NCBI GenBank assembly: GCA_965260995.1
Contig: CBDHCD010000003.1
Span: 620,001-684,000 of the forward strand
Source: JBBROS01 sp965260995
GTDB lineage: Bacteria > Pseudomonadota > Alphaproteobacteria > Acetobacterales > Acetobacteraceae
DNA length: 64,000 nt
Direction: 5' to 3'
Shown here in pieces: positions 8,673 to 16,563 of this stretch. The first letter of the stretch is position 1; every line of letters starts with the position of its first letter. The translations under genes and the position numbers were made by a program. A model generated the notes under the pieces. The model was not told the DNA's origin. It saw nothing but the letters and a program-made list of their open reading frames with translations, and made no database searches.

Positions 8673-9119
8673 ACGGGCCGGCTGGCGCAGGGCGGCGACG
8701 ATCAGCGCGACGCCCTGGGCGTGCCAGCGCTGGACCGCCTTGTGGTCGGCCCCGATGGCGGTGCCCAGGCGGCGCCAGGTGAACAGATGGCGGCCGGTCA
8801 TCGGGTGGACGAGGCTGCGGGCGCCGACGACGCGGCGCAGGACGTACTTGTCGAGCGGGATGAGCGAGATCCAGCCGAGCGCCTGGTCCATGCGGGTGAT
8901 CTGGGCCGCACCCGGGACCGCGGGGCGGAGGCGGGCGCGTTCGTGACCGTAGGATTCGGAGGCGTCGCGCACCCATTCCATGCCGCTCTGGACCAGCCGG
9001 GTGCTCGGACCGGTGTGCGGCAAAGCCAGCAGGGTGCGCCCGGCTTCCTCGAGGCGCTCGACGAGCAGCTCGGGGCTGAGGCCCGGCAGGTCGCGCGCCG
9101 GGACGGGACGATGCAACAT
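8604..9119 (-). CDS. DUF6362-like family protein
   Basis: The product has about 171 residues. The core 'MDQALGWISLIPLDKYVLRRVVGARSL...MTGRHLFTWRRLGTAIGADHKAVQRWHAQGV' looks like a small helical DNA-binding-type domain, with a helix-turn-helix-like 'LGTAIGADHKAVQRWHAQG'. It matches my recollection of DUF6362, found mainly in Acetobacteraceae and their phages. The role is unknown; DNA binding is inference. I prefer ATG 9119 because AAAAAGGTG lies six bases upstream; GTG 9128 is also in frame. The gene end overlaps the plus-strand membrane gene by 69 bp. A T-rich stretch upstream (around 9205-9225) may hold its promoter. Confidence 0.6.
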   Translation of the reverse strand: MLHRPVPARDLPGLSPELLVERLEEAGRTLLALPHTGPSTRLVQSGMEWVRDASESYGHERARLRPAVPGAAQITRMDQALGWISLIPLDKYVLRRVVGARSLVHPMTGRHLFTWRRLGTAIGADHKAVQRWHAQGVALIVAALRQPARSGPGRHAALPQPSRHHRGAQAG

Positions 9120-9235
9120 GATATTCACCTTTTTGTTGGCGGCGTCAGCATGCGTCGCCGGGCGGCGCGCGGCCTGAGCCGGTCCGTGATCGGGCAGGAA
9201 GCTTGTTTTAAGAAAAAAGACCTAGCAGTGCGCGG

Positions 9236-9454
9236 TTAGGGCAGGAACACCGGATACGGGTAGGGCGAGCCATCCAGGGCGGTGCCGTCGGTCAGCAGCC
9301 CCCAGGTGACAGGATGCCCGGCTGGCAACGCAGGCCGGTCATTATGGCCTGGCCGGCCGACGATCTTGAACACGGTGGGCGTCCGGGCCGGGCGAGGCCC
9401 GGCTTCGTGCGACCGGGTTGCCGGGCGAAGCTGTTGTGTTCTGCATATGTTCAT
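9236..9454 (-). CDS. Doubtful small ORF (72 aa)
   Basis: The frame runs from an ATG at 9454 to a TAA at 9236. Its C-terminal half (GRPGHNDRPALPAGHPVTWG, then ...GSPYPYPVFLP) reads like a protein rather than random antisense, and it lies in otherwise gene-free sequence. No Shine-Dalgarno is visible before the ATG and I recognise no family. It may be a remnant of a small accessory gene. Confidence 0.25.
   Translation of the reverse strand: MNICRTQQLRPATRSHEAGPRPARTPTVFKIVGRPGHNDRPALPAGHPVTWGLLTDGTALDGSPYPYPVFLP
9387..9403. other. Perfect GC hairpin (GCCGGGC-gag-GCCCGGC)
   Basis: A 7-bp perfect stem with a 3-nt loop sits in gene-poor sequence. There is no T-run on either side, so a standard terminator is unlikely. 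It may be a REP-like or structural element. Confidence 0.35.
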
Positions 9455-9614
9455 GTTTGCAGGTTAGTTTTCCTAGAACGTCATCGTCAAGCGCGGCCGG
9501 GGCGCGGCGGGCGATCACATACTATTCCTAACAAAGCGGCGGCTTGAGAGTACCCCATCGCGCCCGCTACGTTAGCCTGCGGCAAACAAATGCATTGGAG
9601 TGAAGCAGGGCCTC

Positions 9615-9725
9615 GTGCGTGAACATCGAGAATGTTTTTCGCGCATGGAGGCCATCATCACGCACCGCCCCGTGCTGCGCGAGTGGGCTGAGTTCACGGC
9701 CTTGGCGTCTTTGTATCAGCGATGA
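9615..9725 (+). CDS. Possible small ORF (36 aa) just upstream of the RTX gene
   Basis: A GTG at 9615 (or 9600) opens a frame ending in TGA at 9725. The translation contains the helix-like stretch 'MEAIITHRPVLREWAEFTAL' and ends SLYQR. It is 19 bp upstream of the RTX gene start, in the same direction, and AGGG precedes the 9615 start closely. Coding status is uncertain; it could be a leader peptide or a chance frame. Confidence 0.25.
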   Translation: MREHRECFSRMEAIITHRPVLREWAEFTALASLYQR

Positions 9726-9744
9726 ATGGATGAGGGATTAAACG

Positions 9745-10980
9745 ATGGCGACGATTAGCGGCGGGAATGGCGGGTCTGGAACGGTCGTCAATTCCGGATC
9801 GAACGACGCCAACGGCCAGGCGGCGGCCGTGACCACGGCCATTAACAACGCGCTCACCGCGGGCACGTTGACGCGCACTTCCTCGCCGACGTCGAACCCG
9901 CCGAGCGGGGCCGGCCTGGCGGTGATCACGACGCCGGGCAGCTACACGCTGGCCCCGGCGGCGACGTCGTTCCTCGTCACCAGCGGCGGCGGCAACACGA
10001 CGATCTCGGGCAGCGGCGCGCGCAACCAGAACGTCCTGATCGACAACACGAACGTCACGTTCTTCACCAACGGCGGGACGGGCAACATCGTCACCGGCGA
10101 CGGACAGCAGTTCATCGGCACGCCGACGACGGGTGGCGGGCAGTTCAGGATCGTCACCGGGGCGGGCAACGACACGGTGGTGGCCTTCACCGGCAACAAC
10201 ACGGTGTCGGCCGGGGCGGGCAGCAACCTGATCGGCAGCGGCGCGGCGGGAACCAATTCGAGCAACCTGGTGTTCGCATCGGGCAACGACACGGTCGCGG
10301 GGCTGGGCGGCACTGGCAGCGACACCATCGTGGCCGGAGCCGGCCGCACGTTCGTGACGGAGGGCAGCAAGTCGCTAACCTTCTTGGGCGGGTCGGGAAG
10401 CGCCACGATCATCGGCGGCACGGCGAGTTCCTACGTGGCGCTCGGCGGCGGCGGCGGCGAGGCGGGCGGCGGCTCGAACGGCGGCAACCTGCTGTTCGGC
10501 GGCACGGGCTCGGCCGGGACGACGCTGTTCGGCGGCGGCAACGGCGACATCCTGTTCGCGCGAGGGCCGGGGCAGACGCTGCTGGTGGCAGGGGCCGGCA
10601 ACGAGACACTGTCCGGGTCGGCTTCGAGTGGCAACAACGTGTTCTTCACCGGGCCGGGCAACGCGCTGATCGGCGGCGGGGCGGGCAATGACCTGGTCGT
10701 GGTCGGCGCGTCGGGCAACGCCACGATCGACGGCGGCGCGGGGGCGGACATCATCAACTTCACCAACCGCGGCCCGGGCGGGAGCACGGCCAACGTCGTC
10801 ATCAACAGCTTCCGCCCCGGCGAGGGCGACCGGGTGCAGTTGGCTGGGTTCGGCGGCGGCGAGGTGTCGTCGATCGTCAACACGCCGTCCGCCGGGGGCA
10901 GCACGTCGGTCACGCTGTCGGACGGCACGCGGATCACGTTCGGCGGTGTGGCGAACTTGAACGCCTCGAACTTCGTGTAA
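9745..10980 (+). CDS. RTX-like hemolysin-type calcium-binding repeat protein
   Basis: The 411-residue protein is dominated by Gly/Asn/Thr-rich repeats such as 'GGAGNDLVVVGASGNATIDGG' fragments, 'VTGAGNDTVVAFTGNNTVSAG' pieces and 'FASGNDTVAGLG'. These are degenerate GGxGxD nonapeptides that form calcium-binding beta-rolls. There is no N-terminal signal peptide. The C-terminus has 'FRPGEGDRVQLAGFGGGEV' and then a short beta-rich tail ending NLNASNFV, the usual end of type I secretion substrates. No ABC/MFP/OMP secretion genes lie nearby. It shares general design, but not obvious sequence, with the 2838-4808 protein. The ATG follows GAGGGA. An extracellular or cell-surface role is inferred. Confidence 0.78.
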   Translation: MATISGGNGGSGTVVNSGSNDANGQAAAVTTAINNALTAGTLTRTSSPTSNPPSGAGLAVITTPGSYTLAPAATSFLVTSGGGNTTISGSGARNQNVLIDNTNVTFFTNGGTGNIVTGDGQQFIGTPTTGGGQFRIVTGAGNDTVVAFTGNNTVSAGAGSNLIGSGAAGTNSSNLVFASGNDTVAGLGGTGSDTIVAGAGRTFVTEGSKSLTFLGGSGSATIIGGTASSYVALGGGGGEAGGGSNGGNLLFGGTGSAGTTLFGGGNGDILFARGPGQTLLVAGAGNETLSGSASSGNNVFFTGPGNALIGGGAGNDLVVVGASGNATIDGGAGADIINFTNRGPGGSTANVVINSFRPGEGDRVQLAGFGGGEVSSIVNTPSAGGSTSVTLSDGTRITFGGVANLNASNFV

Positions 10981-11022
10981 GCGGGGTCGGGTTCGCCCGG
11001 CTCGGGCCAGCACTATGCGAGA

Positions 11023-11056
11023 GCGGGCGGCCGAGGCGGATGCTTCGGCCGCCCGC
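11023..11056. terminator. Strong hairpin between convergent RTX and metC genes
   Basis: A perfect 12-bp stem (GCGGGCGGCCGA at 11023-11034, TCGGCCGCCCGC at 11045-11056) with a 10-nt loop lies 43 bp after the RTX stop and 56 bp from the metC stop. It could serve both strands as a terminator. It lacks a clear T-run, so Rho or RNA-stabilising functions remain possible. Confidence 0.5.
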
Positions 11057-11089
11057 GGCGTTCCTGGCGGGTCGTCGTGAGGCGGGCCG

Positions 11090-11121
11090 AAGAGTTTAGG
11101 GGCGGAAGAGTTCAGGGGCGG
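11090..11121. repeat. 16-bp tandem duplication over the metC stop codon
   Basis: Two adjacent 16-bp units, AAGAGTTTAGGGGCGG and AAGAGTTCAGGGGCGG, differ at one base. The second unit contains the TGA stop of metC (11112-11114 on the plus strand) and the first holds the matching position as TAA, so the gene end was duplicated. Confidence 0.75.
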
Positions 11122-12311
11122 AGGGCCGCCATAGCCTGGGCGAGGTCGGCGATCAGATCGGCTGGATCCTCCAGCCCGATGTGGAAGCGCGTCACCGGGC
11201 CGCTGAAGCGTCCGGTGCCGGCGGTCCGGGTGAGGAAGTCGGTGGTCGGCAGGGCCAGGCTCTCGAAGCCGCCCCAGCTCGCGCCGATGCCGAACAGCTC
11301 CAGGCCGTCAATCATCTGATACATCGCGGCCTGGGTGACGCCTGGTTGGAACTCGACGCCGAACAGGCTGCACGCGCCAGTGAAGTCGCGCTTCCAGAGC
11401 GCGTGACCGGGAGCGCCGGGCAATGCGGGGTGCAGGACGGTGCGCACCTCGGGGCGGCCCCTGAACCATTCGGCGACGGTGATGCCCGACTGCATCTGCC
11501 GCTCCAGGCGAACGCCCATGGTGCGCACGCCGCGCAGCGCCAGCCAGCAATCGTCGGGGCTGGCGTACTGGCCGAGTTGCAACGCGCCCACCCGCACCCG
11601 TTCCCAGTCCTGGCCGTCGGCGACGGTGATGCTGCCCAGGAGCACGTCGGAGTGGCCGACGACGTACTTGGTCAGGGCCTGGATGGAGACGTCGACGCCG
11701 TGGCGGAACGGCTGGAAGAAGTGGATGCCCCAGGTGTTGTCCATCAGCACCTTGGCACCCTTGCCGTGCGCGACCTCGGACAGCGCCGGCACGTCCTGCA
11801 CCTCGAAGGTGTGGCTGCCCGGGCTTTCGAGGTAGAGCACCCCGGTGTTGGGGCGGAACAGCGCGCCGAGGCCAGTGGGGGTGATCTCGGGGTCGTAGAA
11901 CGTGGTCTCGACGCCGAAGGCGGCCAACATGCCGTTGCAGAAGGCGCGGGCCGGGCCGTAGACGCTGTCGGGCATCAGGCAGTGCTCGCCGGCCTTGAGG
12001 TAGGTGAGCAACGGCGTGGTGACGGCGGCGAGACCGGAGGAGACGATCTGGCAGCGGGTGCCGCCCTCGATCTCGGCGATCACGTCCTCAAGGGCGTGGT
12101 GGGTGGCGTTGCCGTGAACGCCGTAGGTCGGGGCTTGATCGAGGCGCTGCCTGGCCCCGGCGAGGCGGTCGGCGACGTCGACGTGCAGCATGGTCGAGCC
12201 GCGGTGGACGGGCGGGTTGACGAAGCCGCGGACGTGGGTGCCGGCGCGGCCGGCGTGGGACAGGCGGGTGAGCAGGCCGTGGCCGCGGCGGGCGGACTGG
12301 TCGTCGGGCAT
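11112..12311 (-). CDS. metC: Cystathionine beta-lyase (MetC-type PLP enzyme)
   Basis: The 399-residue cytosolic enzyme belongs to the Cys/Met-metabolism PLP family. The PLP lysine is Lys215 in QALTKYVVGHSD; DNTWG (191-195) carries the pyridine-binding aspartate. 'LESPGSHTFEVQDVPAL' and 'PTYGVHGNATHHALEDVIAEIEGG' follow the E. coli MetC pattern closely, which favours beta-lyase over gamma-synthase. Reaction: cystathionine to homocysteine, pyruvate and ammonia. The ATG at 12311 overlaps the sseA stop by one base (ATGA), making it the last gene of a coupled four-gene operon. Substrate preference among beta-C-S lyases is not settled by sequence. Confidence 0.9.
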   Translation of the reverse strand: MPDDQSARRGHGLLTRLSHAGRAGTHVRGFVNPPVHRGSTMLHVDVADRLAGARQRLDQAPTYGVHGNATHHALEDVIAEIEGGTRCQIVSSGLAAVTTPLLTYLKAGEHCLMPDSVYGPARAFCNGMLAAFGVETTFYDPEITPTGLGALFRPNTGVLYLESPGSHTFEVQDVPALSEVAHGKGAKVLMDNTWGIHFFQPFRHGVDVSIQALTKYVVGHSDVLLGSITVADGQDWERVRVGALQLGQYASPDDCWLALRGVRTMGVRLERQMQSGITVAEWFRGRPEVRTVLHPALPGAPGHALWKRDFTGACSLFGVEFQPGVTQAAMYQMIDGLELFGIGASWGGFESLALPTTDFLTRTAGTGRFSGPVTRFHIGLEDPADLIADLAQAMAALRP

Positions 12312-13144
12312 CAGGCGGTCTCCTTCGCGGTGTCGGGCCGGCCCGCCCATTCGGTCCAGGAGCCGTCGTAAACAGCACCCTGGGGCAGACCGACGCGCAC
12401 GAGGCCGAGGGTGAGGATCGTGGCGGTGACGCCGGTGCCGCAGGTGGTGACGACGGGCTTGCTGCCGTCGACGCCGGCGGCGGCGAAGGCCTGGCGCAGC
12501 TGCTCGGGGGGCAGGAGGGTGCCGTCGGAGCGGACGAGGTTGGCGCTGGGCAGGTTGCGGCTGCCGGGCATGTGGCCGCTGGGCAGGCCGGGACGGGGTT
12601 CGGGGGCGCTGCCGTCGAAGCGCCCGGCGGGGCGGGCGTCCAGCACGGCGCGGCCCGGGTCGGCGGCCAGCATGTCGCCGAGGCCGCGCAGACGGGCGGC
12701 GCGATAGGTGGCGTGGAACGTGGCGGGAGCCGGGTCGGGCGGCGTGCCGGCCTCGGTGGGGCGGTCCTCGGCCAGCCACTTGGGCAGGCCGCCGTCGAGC
12801 ACGGCCGCCTGGTCGTGGCCGAACAGGCCCATCAGCCACCAGCCGCGCGGGGCGCTGGCGATGCCTTTCTGGTCGTAGAACACGACGCGGCTGGTGTTCG
12901 AGACGCCCATGCGGGCCATCAGGCGCTCGAAGCGGCCGGGGGTCGGGGCCATGTGCGGCAGGGCCGTGTCGAGGTCGGCGACGACGTCGATGTCGAAGAA
13001 CCTGGCACCCGGGATGTGGCGCGCGGCGAACAGGGCCGCGCCGTCCTTGCCTTCGTTGGGCAGGTACTTGGTGGCGTCGAACAGCACGAGGTCGGGCGCG
13101 CCCAGTTCGCCAGCCAGCCAGCCGGTGGAGACGAGCGGGTCCAT
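12311..13144 (-). CDS. sseA: 3-mercaptopyruvate sulfurtransferase (two-domain rhodanese)
   Basis: The product has 277 residues in two rhodanese domains. The N-terminal domain (about 1-130) lacks the catalytic cysteine. The C-terminal domain has the active-site loop CGTGVTA with Cys235, close to CGSGVTA of E. coli SseA and unlike the CRxGxR of thiosulfate sulfurtransferase. 'HIPGARFFDID' is the conserved N-domain signature. It transfers sulfur from mercaptopyruvate to thiols or cyanide. Start ATG 13144 overlaps the upstream alaX stop by one base; metC begins at its own stop. The pairing with a cystathionine lyase fits sulfur amino-acid turnover. Confidence 0.92.
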   Translation of the reverse strand: MDPLVSTGWLAGELGAPDLVLFDATKYLPNEGKDGAALFAARHIPGARFFDIDVVADLDTALPHMAPTPGRFERLMARMGVSNTSRVVFYDQKGIASAPRGWWLMGLFGHDQAAVLDGGLPKWLAEDRPTEAGTPPDPAPATFHATYRAARLRGLGDMLAADPGRAVLDARPAGRFDGSAPEPRPGLPSGHMPGSRNLPSANLVRSDGTLLPPEQLRQAFAAAGVDGSKPVVTTCGTGVTATILTLGLVRVGLPQGAVYDGSWTEWAGRPDTAKETA

Positions 13145-13860
13145 CAGTCCTCCAGCGCGATGGCGATGCGCCGGTTCTGCCGACCTTTCTTCTCGATCTT
13201 GAGCACGCGCACGCGGCCCACGTCGGCGGTGCCGGCGACGTGGGTGCCGCCGCAGGGCTGGAGGTCCACGGGCGGCTCGCCGGCGCCGATCCGCACGAGG
13301 CGCAGGCGGCCCGCGCCGCGCGGGGGCTGGACGCTCAAGGTGCGGACCAGGCCGGGGTTGCTGTCCAGGACGGCCTCGTCGACCCATTCGGTCGTGATGA
13401 GGTGATCGGCGGCGGCGAGGGCGGCGAAGCCCTGCTCGATGGCGTCCTTGTCGGGTGGCTCGGGCAGGTCGAAGTCGAGCCGGGAGCGGTCGGCCCCGAC
13501 CTGGCCGCCGGTGACGGCCGCGCCGGGCAGGAGGCTGCAGAGCAGGTGCAGGGCGGTGTGCATTCGCATGTGGGCGAAGCGGCGCGGCCAGTCGAGCTGG
13601 GCCTCGACGACCATGCCAGGCGGCGGCAGGTCCGCGCCGTCCTGCGGCACGTGCAGGATGGCGTCGTCCTCGCCCTTGCGGGCCTCGGCAATCAGGGCCT
13701 GCCCGCCGGGCCAGACCAGGGCGCCGGAGTCGCCGGGCTGGCCGCCGGAGCGGGCGTAGAAGGGGGAGCGGTCGAGCACGATGCCGTCCGGCCCGGCGCG
13801 CAGGACGGTCGCGGCGGCGTGGCGCAGGGTGGCGTCGTCGAGGTAGAGCCGTTGCGTCAC
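13144..13860 (-). CDS. Alanyl-tRNA editing protein (AlaX family)
   Basis: The protein has 238 residues, the size of AlaX-M-type editing proteins. The zinc site is complete: HTALH (His101, His105) and QPCGGTHVA (Cys203, His207). The N-terminal 'SPFYARSGGQPGDSG' matches the entry of the AlaRS editing-domain fold. These proteins hydrolyse Ser-tRNA(Ala) or Gly-tRNA(Ala) in trans. The GTG start at 13860 overlaps the stop of the nudix gene by 4 bp (GTGA). It is the second gene of the nudix-alaX-sseA-metC operon. An alternative substrate such as Cys- or other mischarged tRNA cannot be excluded. Confidence 0.87.
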   Translation of the reverse strand: MTQRLYLDDATLRHAAATVLRAGPDGIVLDRSPFYARSGGQPGDSGALVWPGGQALIAEARKGEDDAILHVPQDGADLPPPGMVVEAQLDWPRRFAHMRMHTALHLLCSLLPGAAVTGGQVGADRSRLDFDLPEPPDKDAIEQGFAALAAADHLITTEWVDEAVLDSNPGLVRTLSVQPPRGAGRLRLVRIGAGEPPVDLQPCGGTHVAGTADVGRVRVLKIEKKGRQNRRIAIALED

Positions 13861-14507
13861 GCGAGCCAGCCCTGGCGCAGTCGCTCGCGGCGGGCGGCGA
13901 GCCAGAGCAGGGCGATTAGCGTGACCGAGTTCGGGTAGCGGCCTTCGAGCGCGTGCCCGATGGCGTGGTCGGCGGGGTGGACGCGGACGCGGATGTCCTC
14001 CTGCTCGGCGGCGACGCCGCCCTGGCCGGCGATGCCGTCCGCCCCGGCGGCGGGGGCGCGGACGCGGCCGGCGAAGATGGCGCAGCGCTCGTCGCAGCCG
14101 CCGGGCGTCAGCACGACATCGGCGATGGGGGCGAGCAGGTCGGCGTCCAGGCCCATCTCCTCGCGCACCTCGCGGCGGATGGTGGCCTCGGGCGTCTCGC
14201 CGCCGTCGCACAGGCCGGCCGGGATCTCGACCATCACCGGCTCCACGCCGGCGGCGAGGGCGGGAAGGCGGAACTGCTCGATCAGCACGACCTGGTCGGT
14301 CCAGGGGTCATAAGGCAGCACGGCGGCGGCGCGGCCGCGGCGGAACAGCTCCCAGGTGCGCGGCCCCGACATATCACCGTCGAAGCGGCGATGGCGGAAG
14401 CGGATGCGGTCGACGGCAAAGCGGCCGGACCACACCCGATCCTGCTGCTCGACCTGGACGTCGGGATGGGTGGGGAGCGGCGCGACGTCCGGCATGGACA
14501 TGATCAT
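13857..14507 (-). CDS. NUDIX hydrolase, ADP-ribose pyrophosphatase-like
   Basis: This is a 216-residue cytosolic protein. The nudix box is intact from residue 99: G-x5-E-x7-REVREEMGL (GLCDGGETPEATIRREVREE then MGL). The N-terminal beta domain with 'WELFRRGRAAAVLPYDPWTDQVVLIEQFRLP' is typical of the ADP-ribose/NudF group, where 'VEIPAG' precedes the box as seen here. It cleaves nucleoside diphosphate linkages to remove reactive ADP-ribose or related compounds. First gene of the coupled four-gene operon; MIMSMPD offers two close ATG starts (14507 or 14498). Exact substrate unknown. Confidence 0.88.
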   Translation of the reverse strand: MIMSMPDVAPLPTHPDVQVEQQDRVWSGRFAVDRIRFRHRRFDGDMSGPRTWELFRRGRAAAVLPYDPWTDQVVLIEQFRLPALAAGVEPVMVEIPAGLCDGGETPEATIRREVREEMGLDADLLAPIADVVLTPGGCDERCAIFAGRVRAPAAGADGIAGQGGVAAEQEDIRVRVHPADHAIGHALEGRYPNSVTLIALLWLAARRERLRQGWLA

Positions 14508-14646
14508 AGTCCCGACTGCCCGGCGCGGCTAGAGCGCGATCGGCGCTGAAGGGCGCGCGGATGATACTCTAGCCTGTTGTTCCGGCGAGCATGTTGTTCC
14601 GACGGGCGGTCCGGGCGCGTGGGGTGGCCGAAGCAACCCGGGAGGC

Positions 14647-15558
14647 CTAGCCGCGGGCGGCGATCATCTCCCGCATCGCGGCGGCGGCGGCGGGGCCACG
14701 CAGGGCGTCGCGCCACATGGACTCGGCGACGCGCTGGTGCGAGGCGACGGCCTCGTCGGCCCCGGTGATCATGGCGACGCCGGTCTGGACGCCCGGAGTG
14801 CTGTCGGCGCGGAACGGGTTGACGGCGAGGGTGGCGCGGTCGCGCCCGCGCAGGATAACGAAGCCGCTCGACGGCTCGGTCGCGGTCAGCAAGCCGAACT
14901 GCAGGCCCATCGGCTCCGTTTCCATCTGCCCGGCGATGCGCTCCATCTCTGAAGCGGCGACGTTGCGGTTGCGGTCGCGCAGCCCGGGCGACAGCGGCAG
15001 GCCGGCGAGGAGGCCGTGCTCCAGGAACGAGCGGACCGAGGTGGCCGAGAGCAGGGCGATGATGCCCGGGCGGCGTTGCTGGTAGGCGCGCTTGCGGGCG
15101 GCGAGCAGTGTCAGGACCTGCTCGATGGTCACCTGGGTCGAGGCGCGCTCGACGTTGCTGCGGTGCATGGCCTCGACCATCGAATCGGCGAGCGCCGAGT
15201 CGAAGGCGTCTGACGTGGTCAGGTAGCAGAACGGGCCGAAGGCCTGGAGGATCTGGTCGGCGCTCTCCTCGATCTGGCGGACGCGCTCGAAGTAGCCCGA
15301 CGGGCGGCTGTAGTACTCGACGCCGATGCCGAGCAGCGACAACGGCGACACCTTGAGCAGCTCGGCGAGGCGCTTGACGGTGTCGAGCTTGATGACCTCG
15401 CCTTTTTCGTAGCGATACAGCGCGGCGCGCGAGACGCCGAGGCGGGCGGCGATTTCCTCGGCCCGCAGGCCGGATTCCATCCGGTATGCCCTCAACTGCT
15501 GTCCGATCTCAGAGAAACGCATTCCTTGGTCCATCCGCGGCAACCCCCGCGCAACCAT
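14647..15558 (-). CDS. XRE-family transcriptional regulator with a C-terminal sensor-like domain
   Basis: The product has about 303 residues. An N-terminal helix-turn-helix of the XRE/Cro type covers about residues 17-75 ('IGQQLRAYRMESGLRAEEI', 'LGVSRAALYRYEKGEVIKLD'). The remaining ~220 residues form a conserved domain of unknown ligand. It includes 'YYSRPSGYFERVRQIEESADQI' and a segment resembling substrate-sensing domains of short-chain regulators. Starts at 15558, 15534 or 15522 are in frame and none has a well-placed Shine-Dalgarno. It lies downstream of, and in the same direction as, the hydroxypyruvate isomerase-like gene, separated by an AT-rich gap. Autoregulation and control of that gene are inferred. 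Confidence 0.85.
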   Translation of the reverse strand: MVARGLPRMDQGMRFSEIGQQLRAYRMESGLRAEEIAARLGVSRAALYRYEKGEVIKLDTVKRLAELLKVSPLSLLGIGVEYYSRPSGYFERVRQIEESADQILQAFGPFCYLTTSDAFDSALADSMVEAMHRSNVERASTQVTIEQVLTLLAARKRAYQQRRPGIIALLSATSVRSFLEHGLLAGLPLSPGLRDRNRNVAASEMERIAGQMETEPMGLQFGLLTATEPSSGFVILRGRDRATLAVNPFRADSTPGVQTGVAMITGADEAVASHQRVAESMWRDALRGPAAAAAMREMIAARG

Positions 15559-15648
15559 AATCAGAAAGCACGCCGTCCGTATGTTATTACAACGTCAACA
15601 AATAACCATATCGCTTCAATACCGAGCACCGAATCCCGAATTTTATCG
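15559..15648 (-). promoter_or_regulatory. AT-rich gap, probable promoter/operator of the XRE gene
   Basis: These 90 bp are strikingly AT-rich for this genome. They contain an interrupted dyad GTTATT-N12-AATAAC (about 15584-15607) and, on the minus strand, TTGACG near a TAATAA. Position directly before the regulator suggests its promoter and an autoregulatory operator. Confidence 0.4.
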
Positions 15649-16428
15649 TCAAACGCCGAAATGCGTCCGCCAGGCCAGCCCGGCGACGGTCTCACCGGCG
15701 GGGCGGTACTCGCAGCCGACCCAGCCGGCGTAGCCGAGCCGGTCCATCTCGCGGAAGACGAACGGCCAGCCGATCTCGCCGGTGCCGGGCTCGTTGCGGG
15801 CCGGGACGTCGGCGATCTGCATGTGGGCGATCACCGGCATGAGGGCGGCTATGCGCTTGGTCACGTCGCCTTCGGTGACCTGGCAATGATAGACGTCGAA
15901 CTGCAGGCCGACCCGGTCGGGCCCCAGCGCCTCGGCCACGGCCGCGCCCTGGGCCGTGGTGTTGAGGAAGAAGCCCGGCATGTCGCGGTGGTTGATCGGC
16001 TCGATCACCAGCTTGACGCCGCGGGGCGTGGCCTGATCGGCGGCCCAGGCGAGGTTGGCGGCGTAGAGGGCGGCGGCGGTGCCGGGGCGGAGGTCCTCGG
16101 GCGGGATGCCGGCCATGACGTGAACGAGGTCGTTGCCGAGGTCGCCGGCGTAGTCGAGCGCGCGGCGGATGCCGTCGCGGAACTCCTCTTGGCGGCCGGG
16201 CAGGCTGGCGAGGCCGCGCTCGCCGGCGGCCCAGTCGCCGGGCGGGGCGTTGAACAACACGAGATTGAGGCCGGCGGACTGGAGCCGGGCGCGGATCTCG
16301 GCGGCGGGGTGGTCGTAAGGGAACAGGAACTCGGCCGCCTCGAAGCCGGCGTCGGCCGCGGCGGCGAACCGGTCGAGGAAGGGAACCTCGTTGAACATCA
16401 TCGACAGGTTGGCGCACAATCTCGGCAT
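15649..16428 (-). CDS. hyi: Hydroxypyruvate isomerase-like TIM-barrel protein
   Basis: This 259-residue protein matches the Hyi/OtnI family size (about 258). It is an AP-endonuclease-2-like TIM barrel with metal/substrate residues in 'LVIEPINHRDMPGF' (Glu and His), 'LQFDVYHCQVTEGD' (Asp, His), 'HMQIADVPARNEPGTGEI' and the C-terminal 'GCEYRP' glutamate. These follow the E. coli Hyi pattern closely. Reaction: hydroxypyruvate to tartronate semialdehyde, or 2-oxo-tetronate isomerisation in OtnI. It diverges from the AI-2E-type permease across 135 bp. No glyoxylate carboligase genes are adjacent, so its pathway here is open. Confidence 0.87.
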   Translation of the reverse strand: MPRLCANLSMMFNEVPFLDRFAAAADAGFEAAEFLFPYDHPAAEIRARLQSAGLNLVLFNAPPGDWAAGERGLASLPGRQEEFRDGIRRALDYAGDLGNDLVHVMAGIPPEDLRPGTAAALYAANLAWAADQATPRGVKLVIEPINHRDMPGFFLNTTAQGAAVAEALGPDRVGLQFDVYHCQVTEGDVTKRIAALMPVIAHMQIADVPARNEPGTGEIGWPFVFREMDRLGYAGWVGCEYRPAGETVAGLAWRTHFGV

Positions 16429-16563
16429 GGCATCGGCTCCCTAGGTGAAGCGTGGACCGTAGAGCGCCCGCGGCGGGGGTGCCAGCCGGCGATGCCGCGG
16501 CTGGCGAGAGGCCGGACGGCGCGGTGTTGCGTCGGGGCAGGGCGGGTGATACCGGCGGCGGCC

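Larger units (their letters stand above)
9120..9744. other. 625-bp intergenic region between the DUF6362 and RTX genes
   Basis: This region is less GC-rich than its surroundings and has no convincing long gene. It contains the AT-rich stretch around 9205-9225, likely upstream control of the DUF6362 gene. It also holds a perfect hairpin at 9387-9403, two doubtful small frames (listed separately), a weak AACAT/ATGTT hairpin followed by T's at 9622-9638, and the GAGGGA ribosome-binding site of the RTX gene just before 9745. Confidence 0.6.

Noticed and set aside
14575..14606. Direct repeat TGTTGTTCCGgC / TGTTGTTCCGaC between nudix and XRE genes
   Set aside because: Only 12 bp with a mismatch and no link to a promoter or gene start; could be chance.
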